Source: Haladaptatus sp. DJG-WS-42 (GTDB lineage: Archaea > Halobacteriota > Halobacteria > Halobacteriales > Halococcaceae). From it: a stretch of DNA of 64,000 nt. Below are positions 9,399-17,179 of this stretch, in pieces. Position numbers and translations under genes: made by a program. How positions within the stretch are numbered: the stretch's first letter is position 1; each line of letters starts with the position of its first letter. The notes beneath the pieces were generated by a model, which was not told where the DNA came from, did no database searches, and was given only the letters and a program-made list of their open reading frames with translations. The stretch lies in the NCBI RefSeq assembly GCF_037198285.1, contig NZ_CP147243.1:744001-808000 (forward strand), in the 5' to 3' direction.

Positions 9399-9740
9399 TA
9401 CAACTCTACAAAAACCGAGCATACGGATAAGAGTTGTGTATTTGTATTCAAAAGCCGCGTTTTGCTGGACAAATATCCTGTAGAAGAATGTTTTTGCCCG
9501 AATTTGTAGCGTGCATCGAACGATTGCCGATATTGTGTCCGTTTCAGCACATTGTGCAATGGGTTCTGTGGCATCCACAGTTCCCAATTGGATAGAGTCG
9601 CGTCAACAGCCCACACGGACGCTGACGCGACGGTTTAGCAGCCGGGAACGGAACACGAGAGTCGATAGCGCAGCCCCCGTCCGGACCGTGGCGACCGCCG
9701 TCGCAGGTCCTGAATAGTGTCGCTCTGACAGATTCCCGCG
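9399..9740. other. Intergenic region without a recognisable gene
   Basis: 342 bp between the cold-shock gene and the APC transporter. Positions 9399-9560 are A/T-rich and should hold the cold-shock promoter and leader: on the minus strand CTTATCCG lies roughly 30 nt before the start codon. The remainder is ordinary G/C-rich DNA in which short open frames have no coding signature. No repeat or RNA gene was recognised. Confidence 0.4.
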
Positions 9741-12113
9741 TCACCGACGGCCAAGAAGGTCGCCAAGCCGAGAGGGAACGTCCAACTTCCGTTTGGTCAT
9801 GATGACGGTGTTCGGGGTTCGTTGACCAACCGCCTCCGGCACCGCGCCAAAGAGAAGGCGCTGGAAGAACCCTTCGCGGGTCGCGCCGATGATGGTGAGG
9901 TCGTGGTTTTTCGCCTCGGTGACGATGCCATCGGCAACGTCCGCGTTCTCGACGAGTGCCGTCTCGACGGGCGTGTCCTCGAAGGTCGCCGCAGCAGCGT
10001 CCAACAGCGCCAGAGCGCGCTCGCGCTCTTCGGCATCGGCACGCGGGTCGATGACGTAGATGACGCGCGTGACGGCGCCCGTGGCATGCGAGATGGCCCG
10101 CGCAGTCTCTGCGGCAAGTTGTGCGTGTGGGCCGCCCGCAGTCGGGAGTAAAATCGAATCGACCACCCCGTCGGCCCGTGGGCCGATTTTCTCGACGTAC
10201 ACGTCGCAGTCGGCATTCGTGATGACGTCATCAACGGTCGAACCGAACACCACGTTCCGCCGACTCGACCAGCTCCCCCGCCAGCCGAGGATGACGGCGT
10301 CGCTCTCGTTTTGGCGAATCGTGTTGAGAATCGCGTGAGAGGCGTCGTGACTGACCCGAACGACACCGCTCGCCGGAACGTCCCACTCGCCCGCGAACTC
10401 GATGGCCCGCTCTAACACCGCCCGGCGCTGTTCTGCCAAGCGATGGCCGCTCGAAAGCGGCGTCTGGTGTGGCACGGTGACGGCGCTGACCACGAACACC
10501 TCACCGTCGTTCTCTGCGGCGAGCGTACACGCGGTGCGCATCAGCTGTTCGATGTTCGCGGGGTTGGCGATGGGGACGACGACTTGGTAGCCGCGTTCCG
10601 GTCTCGCCGCCGTGTAGTCGGCGATTGCCGTGGGCGTCTCTGCCTCGATTCGCTCGAAAGAGGGCGCTCTGTCGATGACAGCGAACCAGAGGCCAACACC
10701 GATGACTTCCGCGACGAGGCCGATGGCAAAGCTTCTCGGTTCGACGTTCGCGAGCAAGACGAGGTTTGCGAGAACCGCCAGAATCGGCACCCATGGCGCG
10801 GCAGGCACGGTAAAGGGGCGTTCTAACTCGGGGAACTTGCGCCGGGAGGCGATGATAGCGAGGTTCACGATGGTCAGCCCGGAGAGGAGCAAGAAATTCG
10901 CAAATCCAGCGAGCGTTTCGAGGCCGAGGTGGATGCCGAACGGTTGGTTGGCCCCCTCGTTTCCCGGCATGCCGCCGAAGATAACGGTGAAGATGATGAC
11001 GTAAATGAGGATGAACACACCCGTCAGCATCACCGTTTTGTACGGCGTGTTGAGCCGTGGGTGGAGTTGTTCGAACTGCCGGGGGAGATGGTCGCGCCGT
11101 GCCATCGCCAGCTTCACGCGCGAGCCAGCCATAATCGTCGCATTTGCCGCAGAAAGCATCGAGAACAGCGCGCCGACGATGACGACGTAGAAGCCGACGC
11201 TCCCGAGGTAGTACTGGGCGGCGAGCCCCATCGCCACCTCGCCGTTTTGGCCCACGAAGTCACGGGCAGCGTCGCTCCCACCCAAGGCGAGTTGGTCTGA
11301 GAGAAACGACAGGAAGCCGACGTCGTTGACGGCGATGACGATGACGAGCACGACGAGCGTGTAGATGACCGTGACAAAGCCCATGCTGAAGTAAATCGCG
11401 CGGGGTACCGTCCGGGCGGGCGACTGGATTTCCTCTGCGTTCGTCGCAATCGCCGAGAAGCCGAAGAAGGTGATGAACACGAGCGCGCTCGTCAGCCCGA
11501 TGTCTCTGAACTGGGTGATGTTTTCTGCCATCGACGCCGTGATGGCACTCGAATCGAGCGCTTGCAATCCACCGTAGAGAAACAGCACGATGAGAACGAT
11601 TTTGAGCGCGGTCACGACGATTTGGAACGTGTTCGACTCCTCCGTGCCTTTGAGGTTGAGGCCGACGAGCAAGAGGAGAATCACGACGCCAGCGACCCAG
11701 AACGGGACTGCTTCGGGGATGTTGAGGACGGGGTAGATGAATCGGAAAAACCACTCTGAGAAACTCGCGAGATAGAAGGCAGCGCTTGCGGGGTAACCAA
11801 GAATCATCGTCCACCCCATGATGTATGTGAGGTCGGTGTCGAACGTCTCTGCGACGTACATGTAGCCGCCGCCACTCTCTGGATAGATTGAGGAAAACTC
11901 GCCGTAGGCGGCCGCGGTAAACGCTGCGACGATGGCCGCGAGCAGGAAGGCGACGATAGCGGCGGCTCCGACCTTGCTCACTGCAAGCCCAGAGAGGACG
12001 AAAATACCCGCCGCAATCATCGTTCCAATCCCGATCGCAGACGCCCCGATGAACCCGATTTGACGGTCAAGCTTCTCCTCAACCACTCTCTCGGGCGTAG
12101 ATTCCTGACTCAT
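9741..12113 (-). CDS. APC amino-acid transporter with two C-terminal USP domains
   Basis: 790-residue fusion. Residues about 15-470 form an amino acid/polyamine/organocation permease with around 12 membrane helices; helix 1 has GASAIGIGTMIAAGIFVLSG, the unwound substrate site with the family GIG/GAGIF pattern. Two universal-stress-protein domains follow in the cytoplasm, about 500-640 (starting GYQVVVPIANP) and 650-780 (VDSILLPTAGGPHAQ). Their ends keep the G-2x-G-like nucleotide loop in part (WRGSWSSRRNVVFGSTVDDV; TREGFFQRLLFGAVPEAV). Such fusions are common in haloarchaea and suggest nucleotide-sensed control of uptake. The ATG at 12113 is preferred to a TTG at 12146. Confidence 0.88.
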   Translation of the reverse strand: MSQESTPERVVEEKLDRQIGFIGASAIGIGTMIAAGIFVLSGLAVSKVGAAAIVAFLLAAIVAAFTAAAYGEFSSIYPESGGGYMYVAETFDTDLTYIMGWTMILGYPASAAFYLASFSEWFFRFIYPVLNIPEAVPFWVAGVVILLLLVGLNLKGTEESNTFQIVVTALKIVLIVLFLYGGLQALDSSAITASMAENITQFRDIGLTSALVFITFFGFSAIATNAEEIQSPARTVPRAIYFSMGFVTVIYTLVVLVIVIAVNDVGFLSFLSDQLALGGSDAARDFVGQNGEVAMGLAAQYYLGSVGFYVVIVGALFSMLSAANATIMAGSRVKLAMARRDHLPRQFEQLHPRLNTPYKTVMLTGVFILIYVIIFTVIFGGMPGNEGANQPFGIHLGLETLAGFANFLLLSGLTIVNLAIIASRRKFPELERPFTVPAAPWVPILAVLANLVLLANVEPRSFAIGLVAEVIGVGLWFAVIDRAPSFERIEAETPTAIADYTAARPERGYQVVVPIANPANIEQLMRTACTLAAENDGEVFVVSAVTVPHQTPLSSGHRLAEQRRAVLERAIEFAGEWDVPASGVVRVSHDASHAILNTIRQNESDAVILGWRGSWSSRRNVVFGSTVDDVITNADCDVYVEKIGPRADGVVDSILLPTAGGPHAQLAAETARAISHATGAVTRVIYVIDPRADAEERERALALLDAAAATFEDTPVETALVENADVADGIVTEAKNHDLTIIGATREGFFQRLLFGAVPEAVGQRTPNTVIMTKRKLDVPSRLGDLLGRR

Positions 12114-12270
12114 GGCACTCGTCGTCTGGCTATCGGTGATAGCCAACCTGGAGAATACCCTGTATTACGAACCCAGAGTATAGATAGGTTCTGTGACGTT
12201 TTCGTTCGGATACGTGTTCGCGACGAACTGGTGAACAACGGCTATCGTTCCAACAAACGTACTGAGAGAG

Positions 12271-13122
12271 ATGACTCCGCCCCACGCAGAGCCGCCCGAG
12301 GGACACGCCACGCTCAAAACCGGTTACGTGACCGTGGATGGCACCCGTCTGTTCTACCGGACCGCCGGACACGGCACGCCACTCGTATTCGTGCACGCGG
12401 GCGTTGCCTACAGCCGACTGTGGAACGAGCAACTCGACGTATTCGCCGACGACTACCGCGCCATCGCATACGATTTGCGGGGGTTCGGCCGGTCGAAGCT
12501 TCCGCCGAAATCCTATGCCCACCACCGCGACCTCGCCACCGTGCTCGACGCGCTCAACGTCGAATCCGCCCACCTCGTCGGCGCGTCGATGGGCGGAGCG
12601 GCCGCCCTCGATTTCACCCTCACCCACCCACACCGCGTCAAGAGTCTCACCCTCGTCGCACCGGGCCTGAGCGGGTGCGAAGTCACCGACGCACAACTCC
12701 GCACTCGCTGGGACGAGGTCGAAGCCGCGTTCGAGGCGGGTGATTTTGAGCGAACCGCGACCATCGAGAGCGAGATGTGGCTGTCCGGGCCGTCGCGGGC
12801 GCTCAACGAGGTGGATGCAGAGAGTCGGGAACTGGTTCGGAGAATGCTCCTCCGGAGCTACGAGCTGTATACTGATGATGCGACGGAAGAGGAGTTAGAG
12901 CCACCCGCGATTGGCAGGTTGGGAGAGGTTGCGGTTCCTGTGTTGTTGATTTCGGGGACACTCGATGCGCCCGTCATGGAGGACACTGCGGCGGTGTTGG
13001 AAGCGGGGTTGGAAGATGTGCGGGTTGAAATGATTGCAGGGGCAGCGCATCTGCCATCGCTTGAGAAATCGGGGGAGTTCAATGGGTTGCTGAAGGACTT
13101 TTTGAATGCGATTGCTGAGTAG
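12271..13122 (+). CDS. Alpha/beta hydrolase
   Basis: 283-residue alpha/beta-fold hydrolase. The oxyanion strand is PLVFVHAGVAY, the nucleophile elbow GASMGG (Ser106), the acid ISGTLDAPV and the histidine GAAHLPSLE near the C-terminus, so the catalytic triad is complete. The best match in kind is the small-molecule ester/lactone hydrolase group; the substrate is unknown. Codon use changes within the gene: up to about 12850 it uses the C-ending codons of its neighbours, afterwards TTG, GTT, GGG and GCG dominate. The next gene downstream is the frameshifted CPBP protease of the accessory island. Confidence 0.8.
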   Translation: MTPPHAEPPEGHATLKTGYVTVDGTRLFYRTAGHGTPLVFVHAGVAYSRLWNEQLDVFADDYRAIAYDLRGFGRSKLPPKSYAHHRDLATVLDALNVESAHLVGASMGGAAALDFTLTHPHRVKSLTLVAPGLSGCEVTDAQLRTRWDEVEAAFEAGDFERTATIESEMWLSGPSRALNEVDAESRELVRRMLLRSYELYTDDATEEELEPPAIGRLGEVAVPVLLISGTLDAPVMEDTAAVLEAGLEDVRVEMIAGAAHLPSLEKSGEFNGLLKDFLNAIAE

Positions 13123-13367
13123 CGGGTCGCTCGGTTGTAGAAAATAGGTCGGTCAGGGTCTCTCTGCAGGTGGGCGAATTTTCTCAGTATTGCGGTTCGA
13201 AGTACGCCTTACCACGCACGACTCGTAGTCGATCCACAGAAAAGCACGTCCTCGTTTCAAATTCACGACCGTGGCACGCATTCTTTCAGGTAGGGTATCG
13301 GGTGGGATGGGTGCTCCCAGAACGTCCCGCTCAGCACCTATAAGCTATCAGTAGTCGAACTAGCGGT

Positions 13368-14215
13368 GTGAAAACCGGAGCCCCATCAGCCGACTCCACG
13401 GGTGTTGGATGGAGAGGGGTTGTCGCGTTCCTCGTGCTTACGTTCGGGTTTTCGTGGGGGATTTGGGTGCCACAAGCACTCGTCGCTGAGGGGTTCATAG
13501 AGAGTGTTCCAACGCTCCCAAGTATCGGCGCTTATGGCCCGACCGTCGCCGCGTTCGTCCTCGTGACGTACGCAAACGGGTTGACCGGGGCAAAACAGCT
13601 CGCGGTGCGAGCCGTACAACTGGATTTCCCGAAGCGTTGGCTCATTCCTGCACTCGTTCTCGCCCCGGTAATCGTGTTCCTCTCGCTTGGGGTTGCCGTC
13701 GTGACTGAAACGACTCCGTCGTTCCCGTGGACCGGGAACCTCGTCGTCCTCCCCATCGCGTTCGTGGCCATCTCTTGTTGGGCGGTCCCATCCAGGAGGA
13801 GTTCGGCTGGAGAGGATACCTGCTTGGGCCATTGCAAGAACGGTTTACGGCACTCGGCGGGGGTGTTGCGGTTGGGCTCATCTGGGCACTCTGGCACGTC
13901 CCACTCTTCTACATCCCGAGTGAGACGATTTACTATCAGAGTTCGTTCGTCGGGTTCACCGTCTCGATAACCCTGCTCTCGGTCCTCATGACGTGGGTGT
14001 ACAACAACACGAACGCGAGCCTCCTGCCCGCACTGCTCTTCCACGCGACGTGGAACTGGTCACAGGGGATGTTTCCAATTCTCGAATCCGACCCGGCGAG
14101 CCTCACAATGGTCGTACTGCTTGTCGGTACGACCGGCGCAGTCGTTGCGTACTGGGGGCCACGGCGACTCCTTTGCGCCGACGATTCTGTGGCCACACAC
14201 GCGCCTTCGCGATAG
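13368..14215 (+). pseudogene. CPBP-family intramembrane metalloprotease, frameshifted
   Basis: Two overlapping frames together give one CPBP (Abi/Rce1-like) membrane protease of about 280 residues. The first frame (GTG at 13368) covers the first membrane helices and ends sensibly at IAFVAIS near 13772. The second frame resumes at 13775 with LLGGPIQEEFGWRGY, the catalytic Glu-Glu-x3-Arg motif, followed by LIWALWHVP and LLFHATWN with the two histidine motifs. One missing base in the TCTCTTGTTG stretch explains the break. All catalytic residues lie after the break, so the protein is probably not made. TATAAG at 13339-13344 is correctly placed for the GTG start. Confidence 0.75.
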
Positions 14216-14297
14216 GTTTCTGCAGCTTCGTCACGGTACTCAGCGGTTGTGATTGCGGTTTTCAGGGTCGAATTCAGTGTTGAGAGCTATTGGGTAG

Positions 14298-14492
14298 AAA
14301 GCAGGCCTCGGCACACGAGCCAGTGAATATTACCGACTCGCTGAACTATTTATAGAAGAAGACTTGGTTTTTACTCAAATAGACATACGGCGCTACGATA
14401 TCTCGAGGAATGCGCCCTATGTAGCGGAATACTCTGAGCCTGCTCGCAACCGAACTCGCTACGGACTCGACAGAGATTCCAAGACGAGATAA
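14298..14492 (+). pseudogene. Possible gene remnant, unrecognised
   Basis: An open frame of 64 codons bounded upstream by a stop and with no credible start. The translation (…EYYRLAELFIEEDL…, then …RNAPYVAEYSEP…, ending RTRYGLDRDSKTR) has an amino-acid mix and codon use like a real haloarchaeal protein, with charged helices and no cysteine. It looks like the C-terminal part of a deleted gene at the edge of the island. I do not recognise the family. It could also be an accidental open frame. Confidence 0.3.
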
Positions 14493-14500
14493 TCCCGTTT

Positions 14501-14535
14501 CACTTTCACTCTGGTTTGCAGACACTTATTGTCTG
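14501..14535 (+). promoter_or_regulatory. Operon promoter with 19-bp element and inverted repeat
   Basis: CACTTTCACTCTGGTTTGC (14501-14519) recurs exactly at 17115-17133. It runs into an inverted repeat, CAGACA-CTTAT-TGTCTG (14519-14535). The loop and first base of the right arm form the TATA-like CTTATT (14525-14530), 24-29 nt before the ATG at 14554. The arrangement suggests a regulator that binds over the TATA box, with the 19-mer as an upstream site. Confidence 0.55.
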
Positions 14536-14553
14536 ACGCACGCATGACAACAT

Positions 14554-14814
14554 ATGAGCGATAAAGGAAATTCCCTTGCCAACATCAAGGTGAACAAAAA
14601 GCCCATCAAAGACCTCGACAGCGAAGTTGTGACAGCTCGAGAGATCATCAGTGCCTCCGGCCGAGACCCCGACGAGGTCGATGTCTTCCAACTCGAGAAT
14701 CAGGGAGACGAAGACGGCGACAAAGTGGCACTGTCCACGGAGTTCGACCGAACCGAGAAGCCCACGAAAACGCTCTTCTTCCGAGCGGTTCCTCAGCGAA
14801 ATGTCGGCTGCTGA
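14554..14814 (+). CDS. Ubiquitin-like modifier (single multiubiquitin-type beta-grasp)
   Basis: 86-residue small protein, first gene of a three-gene operon. The sequence fits the prokaryotic multiubiquitin-type beta-grasp: strand IKVNKKPI, strand/helix VVTAREIISASGRDPDEV, strand VFQLENQ, an acidic turn, KVALSTEF and a final strand TLFFRAVP at residues 73-80. Where many family members carry several tandem copies, this has one. The tail is QRNVGC, so the penultimate residue is Gly and a single Cys follows. By analogy with ubiquitin systems the C-terminal Gly would be activated by the downstream E1 after the JAB peptidase trims the tail. The last 14 nt overlap the E2-like gene, so the products are translationally coupled. 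Identification rests on pattern plus neighbours. Confidence 0.7.
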   Translation: MSDKGNSLANIKVNKKPIKDLDSEVVTAREIISASGRDPDEVDVFQLENQGDEDGDKVALSTEFDRTEKPTKTLFFRAVPQRNVGC

Positions 14815-15196
14815 GTTCCCTCCAAAGCTCCAACAAGACGCCGAGTATCTTCGGAAGGAAGGATACGACGTGGAGCTAGAGCGAGAAGGGAACAATGTCT
14901 ATGCGCTGTTCCACGAGTTCCAGCTACCTGAGGGGAAATACAACAAGCAAACGGTGACTATCCTACAACCAGTCCCGATTCCATATCCTGACGGAGAGAT
15001 GGAGATGTTCTGGACCGACGAAGACATTCGGACCACAAATGGAGAGATTCCTGAAAAGGCAGGTACGGTAAACTCCTATTTTGGTGAAAAATGGCGGCGG
15101 TTCTCGTGGCACAGAAAAAAGAAATGGGACCCTGCTACTGACGACCTGATAGACCAGGTCTCATTCATCGAGCAGCGGTTCGTCGAACACGACTAA
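14801..15196 (+). CDS. E2-like (UBC-fold) protein without cysteine
   Basis: 131 residues from the ATG at 14801, which overlaps the end of the modifier gene. It resembles the prokaryotic E2 family E: an N-terminal helix (PPKLQQDAEYLRKEGY), strands NVYALFHEFQLPEGKYN and TVTILQPVPIPYPDGEMEMFW. The YPDGEMEMF stretch corresponds to the YPxxxPxxxF region of E2 enzymes. A distal WRRFSWH (98-104) occupies the usual active-site neighbourhood. There is no cysteine anywhere in the protein, so a normal thioester with the modifier cannot form. It may be a non-catalytic partner (UEV-like), or use Ser, Lys or His instead. It is followed after 12 nt by the JAB-E1 gene. Confidence 0.65.
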   Translation: MSAAEFPPKLQQDAEYLRKEGYDVELEREGNNVYALFHEFQLPEGKYNKQTVTILQPVPIPYPDGEMEMFWTDEDIRTTNGEIPEKAGTVNSYFGEKWRRFSWHRKKKWDPATDDLIDQVSFIEQRFVEHD

Positions 15197-15208
15197 TCCT
15201 ACCTCACG

Positions 15209-16582
15209 ATGAACAAACTAGCCATCCTATCAGAGCCATGGTCGCATATTCAACAGCACATGACGAGAGAGTTTCCGGACGAATCTGGAGGCTTTCTTCT
15301 CGCGCGTGCAGTAGAAACAGAGAGCGGAGTCCGACTTGTCGTAGATGAAATCATAGACCCGTCCGAGGGAGACGATAGATGGCGACTGCAAAACCAACAG
15401 CAGCTCGCCCCTAGTGGTGAGTACATGAGCAAGACCGCTGCACGGGCCGATAACACTGGTCGAATTCCCGTATTCATCCACAACCACCCATCAGGAACGC
15501 TGAAAACGTTTAGCTACGCCGACGATTGGGCGCACGAAGCTTGGGCACCGTTCTTTGAGGAAGTCGGGCAAAACGGCTTCATTAGTGTCCTTGTTGCAGG
15601 CGATGGTGACAACATCGAGGCCGCCATTGCAGATGTTTGGTCCGAGGGAGAGCAATACGAGGTCGACACCGTCACGATTGCCGGGGAGCAGTTTCATCGC
15701 TCAGTTCGGGCAGTTGTGGACTCAGACTCCCATCCCTCTAATCCTCAGATGGACCGCCAAGAACGGATGTGGAGCGAGTATGGGCAGGCGCTCTTAGAGA
15801 ACTCACGAGTAGCAATCGTAGGTCTGGGTGGAACGGGAAGCGCCGCTGCAGTCCAGTGCGCTCGTGCAGGTGTAGGCGAACTTCTGCTGGTAGATTATGA
15901 CGATGCCGAGGAATCGAATTTGAATCGGCTCTACGGACTAACACCCTCGCAAGCTGAAAATGGTGCCTCAAAGACGGATGTAGTAGCTAGACACCTGCAA
16001 TCAATTTCTGGTGTTGATATCGAAACCATTGATACAGAGATTACGGACTATCGAATTCTACCCACTCTTCTGGATGCAGATGTCATTCTCGGCTGCACCG
16101 ATTCCGAGCAGAGTCGAGCGTATCTGAACAAACAAGCCCTTCTCTACGGAATCCCCTATGTCGATGTTGGCTGTGGACCCGAGGCGAACGAGGGAGAGGT
16201 GCTTTCGCTCTGGGCCGAAGTCCGTCGCGTTCTCTCGGGCGGTCCGTGTTTGTTCTGTATGGACGCCGTCGATTCCCAAGCAGTAGGCGGAGAAGGACTT
16301 CCAGACGAGGCACGAGAGGATGCACAGCGTGATGAGTATCTCCCAGACGATGTCATTGAGCCGAGTTTGGTAACGATGACGACGACAGCAGCCTCAATGG
16401 GTGTTACTCAAGCATTCGCTCTGCTCGTGTCACAACCAATCTACTGGGATCCACAGCACGCTATCGATGTCTGGTCGGGACTCAACCACATCGAAGTCAA
16501 AGAACCACAAACCGGCTGCGTATGCCAATCCGACCAGTGGGTCCCTCATCAAGCTTCGTTAGTAGACTGTAATCTGTATTGA
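15209..16582 (+). CDS. JAB peptidase - E1 (ThiF) fusion protein
   Basis: 457 residues, two domains. The N-terminal JAB/MPN metallopeptidase (about 1-145) has Glu25 in DESGG, then H91-N-H93-P and S102-Y-A-D105, the JAMM zinc site with one extra residue in its spacing. It should remove residues after the modifier glycine or cleave conjugates. The E1/ThiF adenylation domain (about 190-457) has GLGGTG at 205-210, Asp229, the E-S-N-L-N-R motif (235-240), ILGCTDSEQSR, a CLFC pair (347/350) and a CVC pair (437/439) that may hold zinc as in MoeB/ThiF. Other cysteines (322, 454) could be catalytic. It is the third gene of the operon and would activate and recycle the 86-residue modifier. Confidence 0.85.
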   Translation: MNKLAILSEPWSHIQQHMTREFPDESGGFLLARAVETESGVRLVVDEIIDPSEGDDRWRLQNQQQLAPSGEYMSKTAARADNTGRIPVFIHNHPSGTLKTFSYADDWAHEAWAPFFEEVGQNGFISVLVAGDGDNIEAAIADVWSEGEQYEVDTVTIAGEQFHRSVRAVVDSDSHPSNPQMDRQERMWSEYGQALLENSRVAIVGLGGTGSAAAVQCARAGVGELLLVDYDDAEESNLNRLYGLTPSQAENGASKTDVVARHLQSISGVDIETIDTEITDYRILPTLLDADVILGCTDSEQSRAYLNKQALLYGIPYVDVGCGPEANEGEVLSLWAEVRRVLSGGPCLFCMDAVDSQAVGGEGLPDEAREDAQRDEYLPDDVIEPSLVTMTTTAASMGVTQAFALLVSQPIYWDPQHAIDVWSGLNHIEVKEPQTGCVCQSDQWVPHQASLVDCNLY

Positions 16583-16633
16583 CCCTGTAGACAGGTCTGA
16601 AACTTCGACTAGCTCCCTCTGGACGCTATTGCA

Positions 16634-16990
16634 TCAGAAGTCATCCAATGCCCGTTGGTATATTTCATATCGGTCTGCTACGTGAGCAGCACCTTCTGAA
16701 ACACCTTCTTCACAGGACTCCTGATAGTACCTAAGCTCTCGCCCAAAGTTATCAATTCCAAACGCGCAAATGAGTGCGACTTCTGCAGTAGAGATTGCAG
16801 AGTAGGCTAACAGTCGGATTGCCCTGTCGATGAACTTGATGTAGCCCGGCCCATACAGCCGGCTGAATATTCCGCCATGTTCGTAGTTGGCCCATTCTCG
16901 GAGTAGTTTGAATACGTGGTAGAAAGTAGAGGTGTCCTGCCCATCAGCCCATGTCCTGATATTTTTTGCTTTGATATATACCGCATTCAT
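16634..16990 (-). CDS. Hypothetical protein, probably 5'-truncated
   Basis: From the ATG at 16988-16990 the protein has 118 residues and no recognised family. It contains FYHVFKLLREWANYEHGG, an amphipathic segment FIDRAIRLLAYSAISTAEVALI and an acidic C-terminus. The frame stays open and coding-like upstream (reading …KPFPYFIVVENEEWIPE…, then GQREEKYANHYERQ) as far as a TGA at 17120-17122. No start codon lies in that stretch; beyond the TGA the same frame has a short ATG-led run, MNVSKPE, from 17143. So the natural N-terminus has been lost, or the gene carries a nonsense mutation. It runs convergent to the ubiquitin-like operon, A/T-richer than the core genome; a role in that system is only inferred from position. 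Confidence 0.5.
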   Translation of the reverse strand: MNAVYIKAKNIRTWADGQDTSTFYHVFKLLREWANYEHGGIFSRLYGPGYIKFIDRAIRLLAYSAISTAEVALICAFGIDNFGRELRYYQESCEEGVSEGAAHVADRYEIYQRALDDF

Positions 16991-17114
16991 TTGACGCTCA
17001 TAGTGATTTGCATATTTTTCCTCACGCTGACCACGGATTTCAGGTATCCATTCTTCATTTTCAACGACAATGAAGTACGGAAATGGTTTCCTGAAGTCGA
17101 AGAATTGCCGAGAC

Positions 17115-17133
17115 CACTTTCACTCTGGTTTGC
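17115..17133 (+). repeat. Second copy of the 19-bp promoter element
   Basis: Exact copy of CACTTTCACTCTGGTTTGC found at 14501. Similarity continues into the next 12 bases (8 of 12 identical), the stretch that holds the TATA-like box of the ubiquitin-like operon. Both copies point towards a plus-strand gene: 35 nt before the modifier ATG and 47 nt before the WYL-like ATG. A shared promoter/operator is favoured over a recombination site. Confidence 0.6.
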
Positions 17134-17179
17134 TGACATTCATGGTTGTTGGCTACGGAGACTTTCATAGGCGAAAACG

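Larger units (their letters stand above)
14216..14553. other. Left flank of the ubiquitin-like operon
   Basis: 338 bp with no intact gene; base composition falls from G/C-rich to clearly A/T-richer at about 14280. It contains a coding-like remnant (14298-14492), a 19-bp element that recurs at 17115, and the operon promoter (both listed separately). Confidence 0.5.

Noticed and set aside
16916-17170. Plus-strand open frame just before the WYL-like gene
   Set aside because: Low-complexity hydrophobic translation, no motif, and it lies antisense to the coding-like orphan gene frame.
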